Shown in pieces: positions 9,543 to 18,127 of a stretch of 64,000 nt of DNA. Below the pieces are notes generated by a model. That model was not told the DNA's origin, ran no database searches, and was given only the letters and a program-made list of their open reading frames with translations. This stretch comes from Mucilaginibacter kameinonensis (GTDB taxonomy: Bacteria; Bacteroidota; Bacteroidia; Sphingobacteriales; Sphingobacteriaceae). Every line of letters starts with the position of its first letter. Positions within the stretch are counted from its first letter, which is position 1. Made by a program: the position numbers and the translations under genes. The DNA is taken from NCBI RefSeq assembly GCF_003675385.1, contig NZ_RCWZ01000005.1, positions 744,001-808,000 on the forward strand. Reading direction: 5' to 3'.

Positions 9543-12500
9543 TTAAAAATTTGCGTTAATACCAAAGGTGTAAGTTTTAACCTGCGGATAGTAGCGGTTA
9601 TCATTGGGCGATTCAGGATCGATATCGCTTGGCAGGCTGCTGAAGGTGAACAGGTTTTGGCCTGACACATATAGCCTTAATTTAGACAGGCCAAGTTTGC
9701 TGATCAAAGCAGGCTTAAACGTGTAGCCAAACTGCGCGCTTTTCACCCTTAAATAGGCGCCGCTCTTAATCCAGAATGAAGAAGCCTGGTAGTTTTGAGT
9801 TGAAGTAGTTAACCTTGGATAAGTAGCATCGGTATTGGTTGGTGTCCAGCTATCCTGCTGAACAGCTTTGAAGTTACCATCGGTACTTGTTGGTGCCCTT
9901 TGCATTACCAGGGTGCTTACATCAATCTTTCCAACGCCCTGCAGCAAGGTTGAAAAATCGAAACCTTTATAGCTTGCACTTAAATTAAATGCATAAGTAT
10001 AACGTGGGATATCGCTACCCAGGTAAACACGATCTTTTGAATCTATCACACCATCGCCATTCTGATCTTTATACATCAGGTCACCAGCCGCTGTGCCGGC
10101 TGTTTGCGTTGCATGTCCGGCAACCTGCGCCGCAGATTGGAAAATACCTTCAACCTGATAACCATAGTAAGAATGGAAAGGCTTTCCGGTTATAAATCCG
10201 AATGTATTGTTATTGTTATCGGTAGACAGGTAATCTGTTCCTTTCAGATCAGTGATCTTATTTTTCACGTCCGATAAGTTCGCACCAACCGAATATTTGA
10301 AATCAGAACCGATAGTTCCTTTATAATTTACACTAAACTCATAGCCTTTATTGTTCATGCTGCCAGCATTTTGATACGAGGCAGTAAAACCAACTGTAGA
10401 TGGAATAGGAAGAGCATATAAAATATTATCGGTGGTTTTGTTGTAATAGTCAAAAGTGAAGGTCAGCTTATTATCTAAAACACCTAAATCAAAACCGATG
10501 TCGGCCATTTTGGTGGTTTCCCAGGTAAGACCATTATTCACATAAACTGTCTGGCTTGCAGCTGTATTTAATGTACCACCAAACGGATAACTGTTGTTAT
10601 AGCTAAAAGTTGACTGATATGGATAGTTAACAACCGCATTACTTGTTGAAAGCGGGTTATCGTTACCTAATTTACCCCACGATGCCCTAAGCTTTAAATC
10701 CTGTATACCTGAAAAGTCTTTCATGAATTCTTCGCGGGCAATGTTCCAGCCTGCTGAGAATGATGGGAACCATCCGTAATTTGATCCCTTAGGAAAACGG
10801 GACGAACCATCACGACGGATATTAGCTTCAAACAAATACTTGTCGTCAAACGAATAATTTAACCTTCCAAAATATGATACAAGCAGGTATTCGGTAGCTG
10901 TACCCGTGTTGGTAGAAGTACTTGCCGAACCGGCATTGATCTCAGACAGATCGCCATCCGGAATATCTTTTCTGAAAGCCGTCAGGTAGTCATAATTTTC
11001 GCTCAATCGTGAAGCACCCGCCAAAACGCTCAGGTTATGTTTACCAAAGGTTTTCTTATAATTGATCAAACCCTGGTAGTTCTGAAACCAATAACCGGTG
11101 TATTGTTTCGTAATATCATTCTGCCCTACTGTAAGTGTGTTTTTGGTATCATACTGTACGTAGTCGAATGCCTTATTATGCAGGCTGTTATATGAGCTTT
11201 GATAGTTATCAGATGCCGTACCGGTAAGGGTAAGCCCATCTATAACCTGGTAGTTTAATTTAAAGTTGCCGATAAACAGGTTCTTTTTATAGCTGTAAAG
11301 TCCGCCTTCATCCTGTAGCCGGAGCGGATTTTGCCCGCCACGCAGTGTAGCCCAGGTGCCATCGGTATACTGGTTAACACTTAAAGGGTTAGCGATAGCC
11401 GCCTGGCCGAACTGAAACCATGCAGATCCGGCTACGCCTTGTGGTTCCTGTTGTTTAGAGATATTGGCAGATATATCGGCGCTGAAATCCAAACGTTTGG
11501 TGATCTTGGTATCTGTATTAAGCCTTACGGTAAGCCTGTCGTAATTCATTTGCTTAATCAGACCGTCCTGGTTAAAATAGTTTGTTGAGAAACGATAGGT
11601 ATTTTTCTCGCCACCACCAGATACTGACAAACTGTGCTGCTGTTGAAAACCGCTGCCGGTAAGGATATCCTTAAGCCAGTAATTATCAGGGTATAGATTC
11701 TGGTCGCGGTTGGGGTTATTATATTCGGCGATCTGCGCATCTGAATATACCGCGCCGGCACCTGAATTTGTATACATCAGGTTGGCCAGGCGCATAAACT
11801 CCTGCGCACCTACAAATTTTGAGATCCGGGTTGGGTTTTGCCAGCCGAAATAATCTGAATAGTTAACTGCCGCTTTACCTGAAGCACCACGTTTTGTAGT
11901 GATCAATACCACGCCATTTGCAGCCCTTACACCGTAAATTGAAGCGGCGGCAGCGTCCTTCAGCACCGAAACGGAAGCGATATCATTGGCATCAACATTA
12001 TTAATATCGGTTTGCACACCGTCAACCAATACCAATGGGTTGCTATTGTTTAATGTACCTATACCACGGATACGAATTGTGCCCTGATCGGCGCCCGGTT
12101 GTCCCTGGCTTTGGGTTACCGTAACGCCCGATGCCGCACCCTGTAACGCGGTTGATACCTGGCCTACGGGTTTCCAGTTAAGATCGTTACCGCTAACTGA
12201 AGATACAGAACCGGTTAAGTTTACCTTTTTCTGTGTACCATAGCCAACCACAACTACTTCATTAAGTTTACCCATATCCGGCACCAGCTTTACGTTCATT
12301 GGCGAGCCTGATGTTGCCGGCAATTCCGTAGTAGTAAAACCGATGAATGAAAACACCAGCACAGCGTTGCTGCCTGGTACATCGATCTTAAATTTACCAT
12401 CGGCATCAGTAACAGCTACTGCCGTGCCTCCTTTTACCTTTACGGTTACTCCGGGCAACGGGAGGTTTTTATCATCACTTACCTGTCCGGTAATAGTCAC

Positions 12501-12890
12501 AGCCGCTTGTGTTACACGTAACGTTTCACTGCCGGATTTTTCCTGCAGAATGATGGTTTTATCAATTACTTTGTAGCTTAACGAAAGATTACGGAGGCAC
12601 TCTTCCAGCGTTTCTGACAACGAAGCGCCGTTGAGTTTCACGGTAACCGTTTTATTGGTGATATCTTTAGAATCATAAAAAAACACGTATCCGCTTTGCT
12701 TGCTGATATTATCAAGCACGTTTGCCAGGGAGGCATTGCGCTCGTTAAGATTTATTTTCTGACTAAAAGCTTTGGCACTACACTGCAGCAGGCCGGCTAT
12801 TAAAAAAATGGTGGTCAGTTTCATAACCAGGAGGATTTTTTTGGGCAGCCATTTTTTAGACATGGCAACAGAAAAAGCATTATAATTCAT
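9543..12890 (-). CDS. SusC/RagA-family TonB-dependent transporter with STN domain (PUL 1)
   Basis: A 1115-residue outer-membrane transporter for oligosaccharides. The N-terminal signal ends near residue 44 (AKAFSQ). It is followed by an STN domain (about 48-120), which in such proteins contacts a FecR-type anti-sigma factor, a carboxypeptidase-regulatory-like domain (ITGQVSDDKNLPLPGVTV, from about 133), and a plug starting NEVVVVGYGTQKKVNLTG. A 22-strand barrel ends in the usual aromatic-rich terminus (VKTYTFGINANF). Sigma and FecR genes lie directly upstream, so transport and induction are probably coupled through the STN domain. The fecR-susC gap of 214 bases carries a hairpin. The assignment is secure; the imported glycan is unknown. 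Confidence 0.96.
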   Translation of the reverse strand: MNYNAFSVAMSKKWLPKKILLVMKLTTIFLIAGLLQCSAKAFSQKINLNERNASLANVLDNISKQSGYVFFYDSKDITNKTVTVKLNGASLSETLEECLRNLSLSYKVIDKTIILQEKSGSETLRVTQAAVTITGQVSDDKNLPLPGVTVKVKGGTAVAVTDADGKFKIDVPGSNAVLVFSFIGFTTTELPATSGSPMNVKLVPDMGKLNEVVVVGYGTQKKVNLTGSVSSVSGNDLNWKPVGQVSTALQGAASGVTVTQSQGQPGADQGTIRIRGIGTLNNSNPLVLVDGVQTDINNVDANDIASVSVLKDAAAASIYGVRAANGVVLITTKRGASGKAAVNYSDYFGWQNPTRISKFVGAQEFMRLANLMYTNSGAGAVYSDAQIAEYNNPNRDQNLYPDNYWLKDILTGSGFQQQHSLSVSGGGEKNTYRFSTNYFNQDGLIKQMNYDRLTVRLNTDTKITKRLDFSADISANISKQQEPQGVAGSAWFQFGQAAIANPLSVNQYTDGTWATLRGGQNPLRLQDEGGLYSYKKNLFIGNFKLNYQVIDGLTLTGTASDNYQSSYNSLHNKAFDYVQYDTKNTLTVGQNDITKQYTGYWFQNYQGLINYKKTFGKHNLSVLAGASRLSENYDYLTAFRKDIPDGDLSEINAGSASTSTNTGTATEYLLVSYFGRLNYSFDDKYLFEANIRRDGSSRFPKGSNYGWFPSFSAGWNIAREEFMKDFSGIQDLKLRASWGKLGNDNPLSTSNAVVNYPYQSTFSYNNSYPFGGTLNTAASQTVYVNNGLTWETTKMADIGFDLGVLDNKLTFTFDYYNKTTDNILYALPIPSTVGFTASYQNAGSMNNKGYEFSVNYKGTIGSDFKYSVGANLSDVKNKITDLKGTDYLSTDNNNNTFGFITGKPFHSYYGYQVEGIFQSAAQVAGHATQTAGTAAGDLMYKDQNGDGVIDSKDRVYLGSDIPRYTYAFNLSASYKGFDFSTLLQGVGKIDVSTLVMQRAPTSTDGNFKAVQQDSWTPTNTDATYPRLTTSTQNYQASSFWIKSGAYLRVKSAQFGYTFKPALISKLGLSKLRLYVSGQNLFTFSSLPSDIDPESPNDNRYYPQVKTYTFGINANF

Positions 12891-12971
12891 ACTTTTGATT
12901 AGTTGGGTTAATACACGATTAGGTTCAATTATTCGTATTTCCGTAAAAGGAAGGGGTTAACTCAAGTATTT

Positions 12972-12997
12972 CGTACCCTGATTGCCGTCGGGGTACG
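12972..12997 (-). other. Hairpin in the fecR-susC gap of PUL 1
   Basis: Arms CGTACCC (12972-12978) and GGGTACG (12991-12997) enclose a 12-base loop. A run of six T follows on the plus strand, so on the transcribed minus strand the stem is preceded by A and not followed by U. It is therefore more likely a leader structure, or the boundary of the susC transcription unit, than a classic terminator of fecR. Confidence 0.4.
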
Positions 12998-13104
12998 TTT
13001 TTTAATTTAACCACCTTTTTGATTGCGCCGCTAAGGCTTGTGGTGTAATGTTGTTTTCATTTTAAGTTTAGTTGGGTTTTAAATTATTGGATAGATATTA
13101 TTTT

Positions 13105-14244
13105 TCAGGGAGTAATAACTATAGTGCGGCCTTGTATCTTGTAATTGATCTTTTTAAACGTTAGCAAATCAAGTAGTTGTGCCGCGTTTACGTTTCGCGA
13201 AATCCCTCCCGAAAACTTCCTGTCAGGGATGCTGCCGTCAAATTTCACATCAACATCGTACCAGCGGCTAAGCTGGCGCATCACATCATACATATTCGCG
13301 TCGTGGAAATAAAACATTCCGTTTTTCCATGCTATGGCCTGATCCGTGTTTACTTTAACCACATCAAGCTTATCAGCACTAAGACGGGCCTGTTCGCCGG
13401 GTTTAATCACCTTGCTGGCGCCGTTATGAGATATTTTTACACTTCCCTCCAAAAGTGTCGTACTGATCACGCGTTCATCCGCGTAGGAATTAACGTTAAA
13501 ATGAGTTCCTAAAACTTCAATAACCTGCCCGTTGGATACTACCCGAAAAGGCTTGTTCTTATCATGGGCAACCTCAAAATATGCCTCACCTGTAAGTTCC
13601 ACTCTCCTTTCCGTGCCATTAAACTGCACAGGAAATTTAAAGGTGGTAGCAGCGTTGAGCCATACTTTAGTACCATCTGATAAAGTAAACTGGTATTGCC
13701 CGCCCCGGGGTGTAGTGGCTGTGTTAAACAGAGGCTCATCAGATTGATGGCCGCCAGCTTCAGATGAATAAGCGATGCTACCATCCGCTGTTTTATTAAT
13801 AGCAGTACCGGCGTCGCGGGCCACCTGGCCATTTTTTGCACCGGATAGTACCACCTTGTTTCCGTTAGATAAGGTGAGCGTAACTTTATTGCTGCCCGGT
13901 AATAGTTCGGCGGATGCCGTTTGCGGGACAGCAGTACTGCGCTTTTCATTATTGAAATTAACAAACTTGTAAGCACCAACAACAAGTGCGATAGTAACCG
14001 ACGCGGCGGCAATCAGAAACCGGCCGCGATGTATCTTGCGGACTTTATTATTGCCGCGTACATGCTCGGTCAAACTGGTTATGCTTTGCTGCTGTAGCTG
14101 GCGCAAAAACTCCTCATCAATTTCCGGCGACGGTTTCTCGGACTGGAATGATAGGTACCATGATTCAACAATAGCCTTTTCCTGTTCGGAGGCATTGCCT
14201 TCATCGTATCGTTTCAATAAATCTTGAAGGTAATTTTTATCCAT
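13105..14244 (-). CDS. FecR-family anti-sigma factor (PUL 1)
   Basis: A 379-residue inner-membrane anti-sigma factor. The cytoplasmic N-terminal part (about 1-70; YLQDLLKRYDEGNASEQEK) binds the sigma factor. One membrane segment lies at about 75-95 (FLIAAASVTIALVVGAYKF). The periplasmic FecR domain includes RVELTGEAYFEVAHDKNKPF and VLGTHFNVNSY. A C-terminal DUF4974/STN-like domain (MRQLSRWYDVDVKFDG to the end) probably interacts with the STN domain of the SusC transporter. It starts 64 bases after the sigma-factor stop and precedes susC. This is the standard Bacteroidota trans-envelope arrangement for glycan-induced PUL transcription. Confidence 0.95.
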   Translation of the reverse strand: MDKNYLQDLLKRYDEGNASEQEKAIVESWYLSFQSEKPSPEIDEEFLRQLQQQSITSLTEHVRGNNKVRKIHRGRFLIAAASVTIALVVGAYKFVNFNNEKRSTAVPQTASAELLPGSNKVTLTLSNGNKVVLSGAKNGQVARDAGTAINKTADGSIAYSSEAGGHQSDEPLFNTATTPRGGQYQFTLSDGTKVWLNAATTFKFPVQFNGTERRVELTGEAYFEVAHDKNKPFRVVSNGQVIEVLGTHFNVNSYADERVISTTLLEGSVKISHNGASKVIKPGEQARLSADKLDVVKVNTDQAIAWKNGMFYFHDANMYDVMRQLSRWYDVDVKFDGSIPDRKFSGGISRNVNAAQLLDLLTFKKINYKIQGRTIVITP

Positions 14245-14308
14245 AAGCAGGGGGAATTCCTTTTAATTATGCCAATGACAACTCAAAAGGTGCTATGGAG
14301 TAGAAGAA

Positions 14309-14878
14309 TTATAAAAAAATTGAAAAAAGATAGGTGCCCAGTTTTACCCTTAATATTTTAAGCGAATTTTGAACTTGTTTGCGCACTGTAAGCACGCTGA
14401 TATCAAGCTCATTGGCAATTTGTTGGTGCGAAAGATGTTGCTTACGGCTCATTTCAAAAACCAAACGCATTTGTGAAGGTAATTTTTCAACCTCTGTTTC
14501 TATGAGTTCGGTAAGTTGCTTTAGCCTGATGTTTTGATCTGCTTCCGGAGTACCGTTATCTATAAATGACTGAAGCGAATCAAAATAATCATATTTCAAT
14601 CGATTGCGTTTATAAACGTTAATAACGCGATTACGGACCGCTGCATAAAGATAAGCCTGTAAGCTAACGGTAAATTGAATGGTTTCCCTGTTATCCCACA
14701 GGTAAGAAAAAAGCTCCTGTAACAAGTCCTGAACCTCAGCGCTGTCATCTAATCTTTGCAGCGCGTGCCTGTAAAGCACAGCATAATATCGGGAGTGTAT
14801 TTCGGTGAAAGCGCCAGCATCGCCTTGTTGTAGCTTTGCCAATAACTCTGCATCAGTAAGAGACCTAAAAACACTCAT
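14309..14878 (-). CDS. ECF RNA polymerase sigma factor (PUL 1)
   Basis: A 189-residue sigma-70 family factor of the Bacteroidota FecI-like group. The ATG at 14878 is chosen over a TTG two codons upstream. Region 2 is seen in FTEIHSRYYAVLYRHALQRL and DLLQELFSYLWDNRETIQF (core binding and -10 recognition). Region 4 is LPSQMRLVFEMSRKQHLS with the helix-turn-helix QQIANELDISVLTVRKQV. It should be held by the FecR protein next to it and released on a signal through SusC, to transcribe PUL 1. The 239 bases upstream hold no recognisable promoter. Confidence 0.95.
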   Translation of the reverse strand: MSVFRSLTDAELLAKLQQGDAGAFTEIHSRYYAVLYRHALQRLDDSAEVQDLLQELFSYLWDNRETIQFTVSLQAYLYAAVRNRVINVYKRNRLKYDYFDSLQSFIDNGTPEADQNIRLKQLTELIETEVEKLPSQMRLVFEMSRKQHLSHQQIANELDISVLTVRKQVQNSLKILRVKLGTYLFSIFL

Positions 14879-15117
14879 TAACAATTAAAACGGAGATTCA
14901 ATTTTTCAATATTAAGGAATTATTTCTTAAGATTAGCAATTTGTTAACCTCAATGTGTCGTTTTAACAATTAATCCCAGTGTTACCGTAAAAATCTACAA
15001 CATTGTTACAGGATGCTAAGCATGGTTATCAACGCCGCGAAAAATCCGGGGAATAGCTTCATTTTGAATAAAATTACAAGTGCCTTTTACGCCACTGTAC
15101 ACCTGGCTTATCATAAT

Positions 15118-16101
15118 TTATTTACTCAAAACTGAAGTCATCAGCTTGCGCGATTTGTTAAAAGCAGGAAAGTCCAGATGATCCTTGTGCAGGTTTTCAT
15201 AATCATTATCCCTATTGATACTAAATATATTGTTATTGTACCTATCGATATAATTTTTAGGAGTAATTCCAACCAGGCATTTAAAAACACGGTTAAAGTT
15301 GGTAATACTCGCAAAACCACATTTGTAAGCCACATGGTTAATGCTCTCGAATTTATGGGCAATGAGCTTTTTACAAGCTTCATTTATCCTAACCTCGTTT
15401 AAAAATGAGATAAAAGTATGGCCCGTGTGTTTCTTGAAATAACGGCAAAATGAGCCCGGTGTCATGTAGGCGATATCGGCCACATCTTCAAGCGCGATGG
15501 CTGTGTTATAATGCTGCATAATGTAGTTATAAATTTTACCGATCCTTAAACCCTCACTCTCTTTGATAGACGGGAGGCTGCTTTGAGAGGACAGGGCGTT
15601 ATACTTACATCCGGGCGTTAAAAAACATTCCATGAGGTTAACAAACTGGATAACATGGTCAAGACCGGATGTACCCTCAAGAGCTATCATGGTATTAATT
15701 ATTTTATCGGAGATCCGGTTGGGAACTTTGAAACCGTTCTTGTTTTGCTGAAGAAAAGCTAACGAAGACTTCATTTCCGGCATGGTTAAAAGGGAAAACA
15801 AAGTCTCTTCGGGGTTAAAGAAAAAAGTAAGCGCTTCCACCTTTTTTTCAGAGCCGCGATCAAAAAACTCGGCGCTGCTTTTAAAAACATGTGGCAGATT
15901 AGCTCCTATTAAAAATACGTCGCCAGCACAATAATCATGAACGTTGTTGCCAACAATCAAGGTGCCGTGCCCGCTCCTGATCCAGGTTAATTGTATTTCC
16001 TTATGTCTGTGCAAATAAGGGTAATGATGAGGTAAACTAACTCTCTCAACAATAACACTTCTATCGTGTGGGACGGGGATAGTAAACTGTAAAACTTTCA
16101 T
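15118..16101 (-). CDS. AraC-family transcriptional regulator with cupin sensor domain
   Basis: A 327-residue regulator. The N-terminal half is an AraC-type cupin (HHYPYLHRHKEIQLTWI, then GTLIVGNNVHDYCAGDVFLIG and LPHVFKS), which usually binds a sugar or small ligand. The C-terminal 100 residues hold two helix-turn-helix motifs (ALEDVADIAYMTPGSFCRYF and INHVAYKCGFASITNFNRVF), followed by a basic Asn-rich tail. It lies between the sigma gene of PUL 1 and the 3' end of the PUL 2 operon, on the same strand as both. The terminator at 16375-16408 separates it from PUL 2. PUL 2 has no sigma/FecR pair, so this is a plausible regulator for it, though nothing in the sequence proves that. Confidence 0.9.
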   Translation of the reverse strand: MKVLQFTIPVPHDRSVIVERVSLPHHYPYLHRHKEIQLTWIRSGHGTLIVGNNVHDYCAGDVFLIGANLPHVFKSSAEFFDRGSEKKVEALTFFFNPEETLFSLLTMPEMKSSLAFLQQNKNGFKVPNRISDKIINTMIALEGTSGLDHVIQFVNLMECFLTPGCKYNALSSQSSLPSIKESEGLRIGKIYNYIMQHYNTAIALEDVADIAYMTPGSFCRYFKKHTGHTFISFLNEVRINEACKKLIAHKFESINHVAYKCGFASITNFNRVFKCLVGITPKNYIDRYNNNIFSINRDNDYENLHKDHLDFPAFNKSRKLMTSVLSK

Positions 16102-16427
16102 GATTTGGTTTGATTAATCATGAATTTACAAGTGCTAAAATTGAAAAGCTAATTCAACACCCTTATCAGATAATATCCAACCAATAGTAGTTAATTTGTT
16201 GCAAATAACAGGATCTATTAAGTGTGTTTTTAACATTAAAAAATAAAAAACAAAGCCACATTTGATCAATTTAGAATAAAAATAGACTTATTATTGTTGT
16301 TTAAACACTAATAAAAATAAACATTTAAAATTACTATTTACACAGCTACAACCTTCAAAATAGCTTATAACAACAAAAAGCCGACCGTTACTAAACGATC
16401 AGCTTTTTGCAATAAATTAAACAAATG
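16102..16427. other. 326-base AT-rich gap upstream of the AraC gene
   Basis: The gap is very AT-rich and has no credible reading frame. It holds the terminator of the PUL 2 operon at its right end and presumably the araC-type promoter, which I could not identify as a TTTG/TAnnTTTG pair. Confidence 0.5.
16375..16408 (-). terminator. Rho-independent terminator of the PUL 2 operon
   Basis: On the minus strand the stem AAAAAGCTGATCGTT pairs with AACGGTCGGCTTTTT around a 4-base loop (TAGT), with two G-T pairs, and ends in a T-run. It lies 19 bases after the stop of the last PUL 2 gene. The symmetric A and T ends mean it could also stop plus-strand transcription. Confidence 0.8.
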
Positions 16428-17408
16428 TTACGGAACCCTTACAATGTCTTTCACTGTAATAACAACAACAAAAGTGCCTTTTGTAAGGTTGTAATTTATG
16501 GTGAATGTGGTGTTTGCATTGGAGCCCGAATCATTGTGTGTACCGGCTATGCTGTAATAAGTAATTGCGGTGCCGAATCCCGGGTACTTTTTCGCGGCGC
16601 TAAAAACCGGCATTTGCGGCACGCCTGCCGGATAACCATATTCTAAAGAAGTATCGGTCTTCAACTGTGGATAGTACGGATCCCAGTCCGACCAGATAGG
16701 GCGTGCCGGCCTCCCGATCACTTCGCCCTTTGACGGATTAAAGGGATTGCCGTTTTTATCCTTCCATACATAAATAATCTTATTAGGGCCCGCTGCGTTA
16801 TGGGTTATTTTAACATCCAGTAACGATGCTGCTTTGGTTACAAAGGTTGTAAACTTGCTATCAGATTGATTGTAGGCTAAATAAGTAAGCGTATCCGGCG
16901 AGGCTCCCTGAACTATTATTTTACATGCATTGTTGATGATTTTTGTTCCGCGGATGTTGGAAACCTGGATATCAAAATTATAGTTACCTAATGGAACAAA
17001 TTTAGTAGCCTGCGTAAATTGAAGCCGGCCACCTATCCCATTGATGCTAAACGGAGCAAGTGTACTGTCCTTTAATTTAAGGTTCAATAACGCCTCGGTT
17101 GAGTCGTTGTAATCAACTGTCCCCTTAAATACCCTGATGGTATCCAGCTTCAGCAAAACGCCGGAGGCATCTTTACCAGTAGCCATGTCCCTTACCGCTA
17201 ACAACTTAACATTCAGCGGCGTTGTGGAGCCATCAATAACCAGACCGGTAGAAACCGTAGTTATCCCCTGCGAAACGGTGAAAGGGTTAATGTTATAAAA
17301 AATATTATCACTTATAAATCCCTTGGGTACCTTTTGACAGCCATATATGATCAGCAAGGTAATCGCCAATAAAAGTGACGCAAACCCCGATTTTTTATTT
17401 TTGAGCAT
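16428..17408 (-). CDS. DUF5007-like lipoprotein (PUL 2)
   Basis: A 326-residue lipoprotein (MLKNKKSGFASLLLAITLLI, then IYGCQK with the acylated Cys). The rest is beta-rich, with blocks such as FSINGIGGRLQFTQATKFVPLG and NTTFTINYNLTKGTFVVVITV mentioned here only as landmarks. The sequence recalls the DUF5007 proteins that accompany fasciclin-like lipoproteins in SusCD operons of Pedobacter-like bacteria; this is from memory. No catalytic motif is visible. It is the last gene of PUL 2, starting 33 bases after the fasciclin-like gene, and is probably a surface accessory glycan- or peptide-binding protein. Confidence 0.6.
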   Translation of the reverse strand: MLKNKKSGFASLLLAITLLIIYGCQKVPKGFISDNIFYNINPFTVSQGITTVSTGLVIDGSTTPLNVKLLAVRDMATGKDASGVLLKLDTIRVFKGTVDYNDSTEALLNLKLKDSTLAPFSINGIGGRLQFTQATKFVPLGNYNFDIQVSNIRGTKIINNACKIIVQGASPDTLTYLAYNQSDSKFTTFVTKAASLLDVKITHNAAGPNKIIYVWKDKNGNPFNPSKGEVIGRPARPIWSDWDPYYPQLKTDTSLEYGYPAGVPQMPVFSAAKKYPGFGTAITYYSIAGTHNDSGSNANTTFTINYNLTKGTFVVVITVKDIVRVP

Positions 17409-17441
17409 GTTGTTATGATTTTAATATAAAATACATCAATA

Positions 17442-18098
17442 CTATAGTTTATTAAGAGCCGCGTTATTTACCAGCACATGCAATGTGGTTCCGGTGCTTG
17501 TTTGTACGCCTGTGGTTTGACATTGCAAAACTAAGTCGACAGGATCATCGGCAGGTGCACCCGGCGAACCATCAACCACACCATTTACCTTCACATACTC
17601 CAGGGTGAAGTAATTAAACGTAGGGGCGCTATTAGCCAGATAAACCGGTACGCCTGTGCTTATCTTTTTAATGGCTGATGGCGCTGCTGTACCAACCTCA
17701 TTGGTATACAGCACAGAATTTAAGGTAGCATCATCAAGCGTTATGGTTTTGTTGAACATGTACTGACTAAAGAGTTTAGAGCTTACCGAGTCTGTAAGCT
17801 GATCGATGCTGGTAACTTTTAATGTTTTCATAAGCCCGTTCACCGACATATCTGTAAATGCGAAAAAGGTTTTGGCATTATTAACAGCGTCTTTCAGCTT
17901 GTAATGATCAATCAGCATGATAACTGTATCAAATTGATGATACTGGTTATTTTTCAAATAATCATAGGTAGAGTACGAGGTATAAGCTTTGCTTACGCCC
18001 CCATCTGTGAGATATCCGTTTTTTTTGCAGGCAACCATGCTACAGGCCATGAAAAGCCCAAGGATGATCAGGATATTGTTTTTTATACTGTGTTTCAT
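17442..18098 (-). CDS. Fasciclin-like domain lipoprotein (PUL 2)
   Basis: A 218-residue lipoprotein with signal MKHSIKNNILIILGLFMAC and lipobox MVACKK. The remainder resembles one degenerate fasciclin (FAS1) domain. TYDYLKNNQYHQFDTVIMLI and KTFFAFTDMSVNGLM correspond to the conserved FAS1 opening, and GTTLHVLVNNAALNKL to the closing GxxHVLD-type motif. FAS1 domains mediate adhesion or ligand contact. The gene starts 29 bases after the susD stop and is followed by the DUF5007-like gene. A role as an accessory surface protein of the SusCD complex is inferred from position only. Confidence 0.7.
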   Translation of the reverse strand: MKHSIKNNILIILGLFMACSMVACKKNGYLTDGGVSKAYTSYSTYDYLKNNQYHQFDTVIMLIDHYKLKDAVNNAKTFFAFTDMSVNGLMKTLKVTSIDQLTDSVSSKLFSQYMFNKTITLDDATLNSVLYTNEVGTAAPSAIKKISTGVPVYLANSAPTFNYFTLEYVKVNGVVDGSPGAPADDPVDLVLQCQTTGVQTSTGTTLHVLVNNAALNKL

Positions 18099-18127
18099 GT
18101 TTTCTGTTATTTAATGTAAGTGCGTTA

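Noticed and set aside
13539..14012. A 157-codon minus-strand frame inside the fecR gene
   Set aside because: It is out of frame with a well-supported FecR protein, is rich in Leu, Arg and Ser without domain pattern, and is a shadow frame.
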